11,682 bases of DNA from an uncultured Bryobacteraceae bacterium (GTDB lineage: Bacteria; Acidobacteriota; Terriglobia; Bryobacterales; Bryobacteraceae): assembly GCA_937921835.1 (NCBI GenBank), contig CAKZVG010000565.1, positions 1-11,682 of the forward strand. Reading direction: 5' to 3'. The translations under genes and the position numbers were made by a program. How positions within the stretch are numbered: the stretch's first letter is position 1; each line of letters starts with the position of its first letter. The notes beneath the pieces were generated by a model. The model was not told the DNA's origin. It made no database searches and worked only from the letters and a program-made list of their open reading frames with translations. Shown here piece by piece: positions 10,647 to 11,682 of this stretch.

Positions 10647-11682
10647 ATGTTGAACCTGAGGAAGGCGGAGGACTGCCGCTGGGACCTGGTAAGTCTGGGC
10701 GAGGTGATGCTGCGCCTGGATCCCGGCGACGCCAGGATCTGGACCACGCGCGCCTTCCGCGTGTGGGAAGGCGGCGGCGAGTACAACGTCGCGCGCGGCC
10801 TCAAGCGCTGCTTCGGAATGCGGACCGCGGTGGTCACGGCTTTCGCCGACAACCCCGTCGGGCGGCTCCTTCAGGACCTCATCTACCAGGGAGGGGTGGA
10901 CCAGTCGCATGTGCGCTGGGTGAAGTACGACGGCGTGGGACGCACGGTGCGCAACGGGCTGAATTTCACCGAGCGCGGCTTCGGCGTGCGGGCGGCGCTC
11001 GGCTGCTCGGACCGCGGCCACACCGCCGCGTCCCAGATGAAGCCGGGGGAAATCGACTGGGACGGGATCTTCGGCCGCGAAGGAGCGCGCTGGTTCCACA
11101 CCGGCGGGATCTTCTGCGCGCTTTCGGAAACCACGCCCGCGGTGGCCAGGGAGGCGATGCAGGCGGCCAGGAAGCACGGCACGATCGTCTCCTATGACCT
11201 CAACTACCGCCCATCGCTGTGGAAGGCCATCGGAGGCGAAAAGCGCGCCCAGGAAGTGAACCGTGAACTGGCCGGCTATGTCGACGTCATGCTCGGCAAC
11301 GAGGAGGATTTCACCGCCGCGCTCGGTTACGCCGTGGAAGGGATGGACAAGCATCTCTCCAAGCTCGATCCGTCCAATTTCCGGAAGATGATCGAGCGCG
11401 TAGTGAAGGACTACCCGGGATTCCAGATCGTGGCCACCACGCTGCGCCACGCCAGGACGGCGTCGGTCAACGACTGGGGCGCGGTCTGCTACCACGCGGG
11501 CGAGTTTTATCAGGCCCGCCAGCGGGAGAACCTGGAGATCTTCGACCGCGTGGGCGGCGGCGATTCCTTCGCCTCGGGTCTGATCTATGGCTTCCTCACC
11601 GGCCGCGGCCCGCAGTACGCGGTCGATTGCGGCGCGGCGCATGGCGCGCTGGCCATGACCACGCCGGGCGACACAACCATGG
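10647..11682 (+). CDS. kdgK: PfkB-family sugar kinase, probable 2-keto-3-deoxygluconate kinase (3' end missing)
   Basis: A ribokinase/PfkB-fold kinase of which 345 residues are visible. It opens with the family strand LVSLGEVMLRLDPGD, then WEGGGEYNVARGLKR (the GG-x-x-N-V-A substrate-binding signature), FHTGGIF, SYDLNYRPSLW, LGNEEDF and the C-terminal ATP-site signature RVGGGDSFASGLIYGF with Asp306 as catalytic base. The DLNYRPSLW and LGNEEDF motifs are characteristic of 2-keto-3-deoxygluconate kinases, which phosphorylate KDG to KDPG for Entner-Doudoroff-type catabolism of uronic and sugar acids. No KDPG aldolase or dehydratase is in view to confirm this, and fructokinase-like specificity cannot be excluded. 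The frame is open to the right edge; since relatives end shortly after the MTTPGDT segment, only a few tens of residues are probably missing. The gene is divergent from speA. Confidence 0.87.
   Translation, partial: MLNLRKAEDCRWDLVSLGEVMLRLDPGDARIWTTRAFRVWEGGGEYNVARGLKRCFGMRTAVVTAFADNPVGRLLQDLIYQGGVDQSHVRWVKYDGVGRTVRNGLNFTERGFGVRAALGCSDRGHTAASQMKPGEIDWDGIFGREGARWFHTGGIFCALSETTPAVAREAMQAARKHGTIVSYDLNYRPSLWKAIGGEKRAQEVNRELAGYVDVMLGNEEDFTAALGYAVEGMDKHLSKLDPSNFRKMIERVVKDYPGFQIVATTLRHARTASVNDWGAVCYHAGEFYQARQRENLEIFDRVGGGDSFASGLIYGFLTGRGPQYAVDCGAAHGALAMTTPGDTTM

Noticed and set aside
10467..11642. Extension of the speA frame to a 1040-codon protein
   Set aside because: The extra N-terminal part is translated from the divergent intergenic region and the antisense strand of the sugar kinase gene. 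It has no domain, and SpeA homologues have about 630-660 residues.

Overview
The window is about 11.7 kb of GC-rich bacterial chromosome, densely coded, with short intergenic gaps and several overlapping start/stop codons. The protein styles suggest a soil-type, Gram-negative, GC-rich lineage: a periplasmic DegP/HtrA protease, an M48 metalloprotease with a signal peptide, an alpha-crystallin gene directly upstream of lon, and a biosynthetic arginine decarboxylase. I would guess Acidobacteriota, Solibacteres/Bryobacterales-like. This is an inference from family resemblance; no rRNA or marker gene is present to prove it.

Layout. Positions 1-400 (minus strand) hold the start of a class V (PLP-dependent) aminotransferase that runs off the left edge. 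A short divergent gap (401-471) separates it from a plus-strand M48 zinc metalloprotease (472-1455), which ends in a strong intrinsic terminator (1479-1518). A recognisable sigma70-type promoter (1592-1620) then starts a compact four-gene run: clpB (1650-4271), a DegP/HtrA serine protease (4304-5779), a small Hsp20 chaperone (5788-6153) and lon (6150-8510). Junctions in the run are an ATGA overlap with an in-frame downstream start (clpB/degP), a TAGTG or near-contact junction (degP/hsp20) and an ATGA overlap (hsp20/lon). lon meets speA (minus strand, 8520-10466) tail to tail with only 9 bases between the stop codons. A 180-base divergent gap follows, then a PfkB-family sugar kinase, most likely 2-keto-3-deoxygluconate kinase (10647 to the right edge), which lacks only its last residues.

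How the genes fit together. Positions 472-8510 form a protein quality-control block. ClpB extracts proteins from aggregates, Hsp20 holds unfolding proteins and Lon degrades damaged cytoplasmic proteins. DegP and the M48 protease probably do the equivalent work in the envelope. No CIRCE element, clear HAIR element or sigma32-type promoter was found in front of clpB, so how the block is induced is open. The flanking genes (aminotransferase, arginine decarboxylase, sugar kinase) are ordinary metabolism and have no visible functional link to it.

I found no mobile element, CRISPR array, tRNA or rRNA gene, phage gene or evident novel system. The most noteworthy points are the organisation of the proteostasis operon and the unusual small Hsp20. 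The very long open frames on the opposite strand of most genes are by-products of high GC content.
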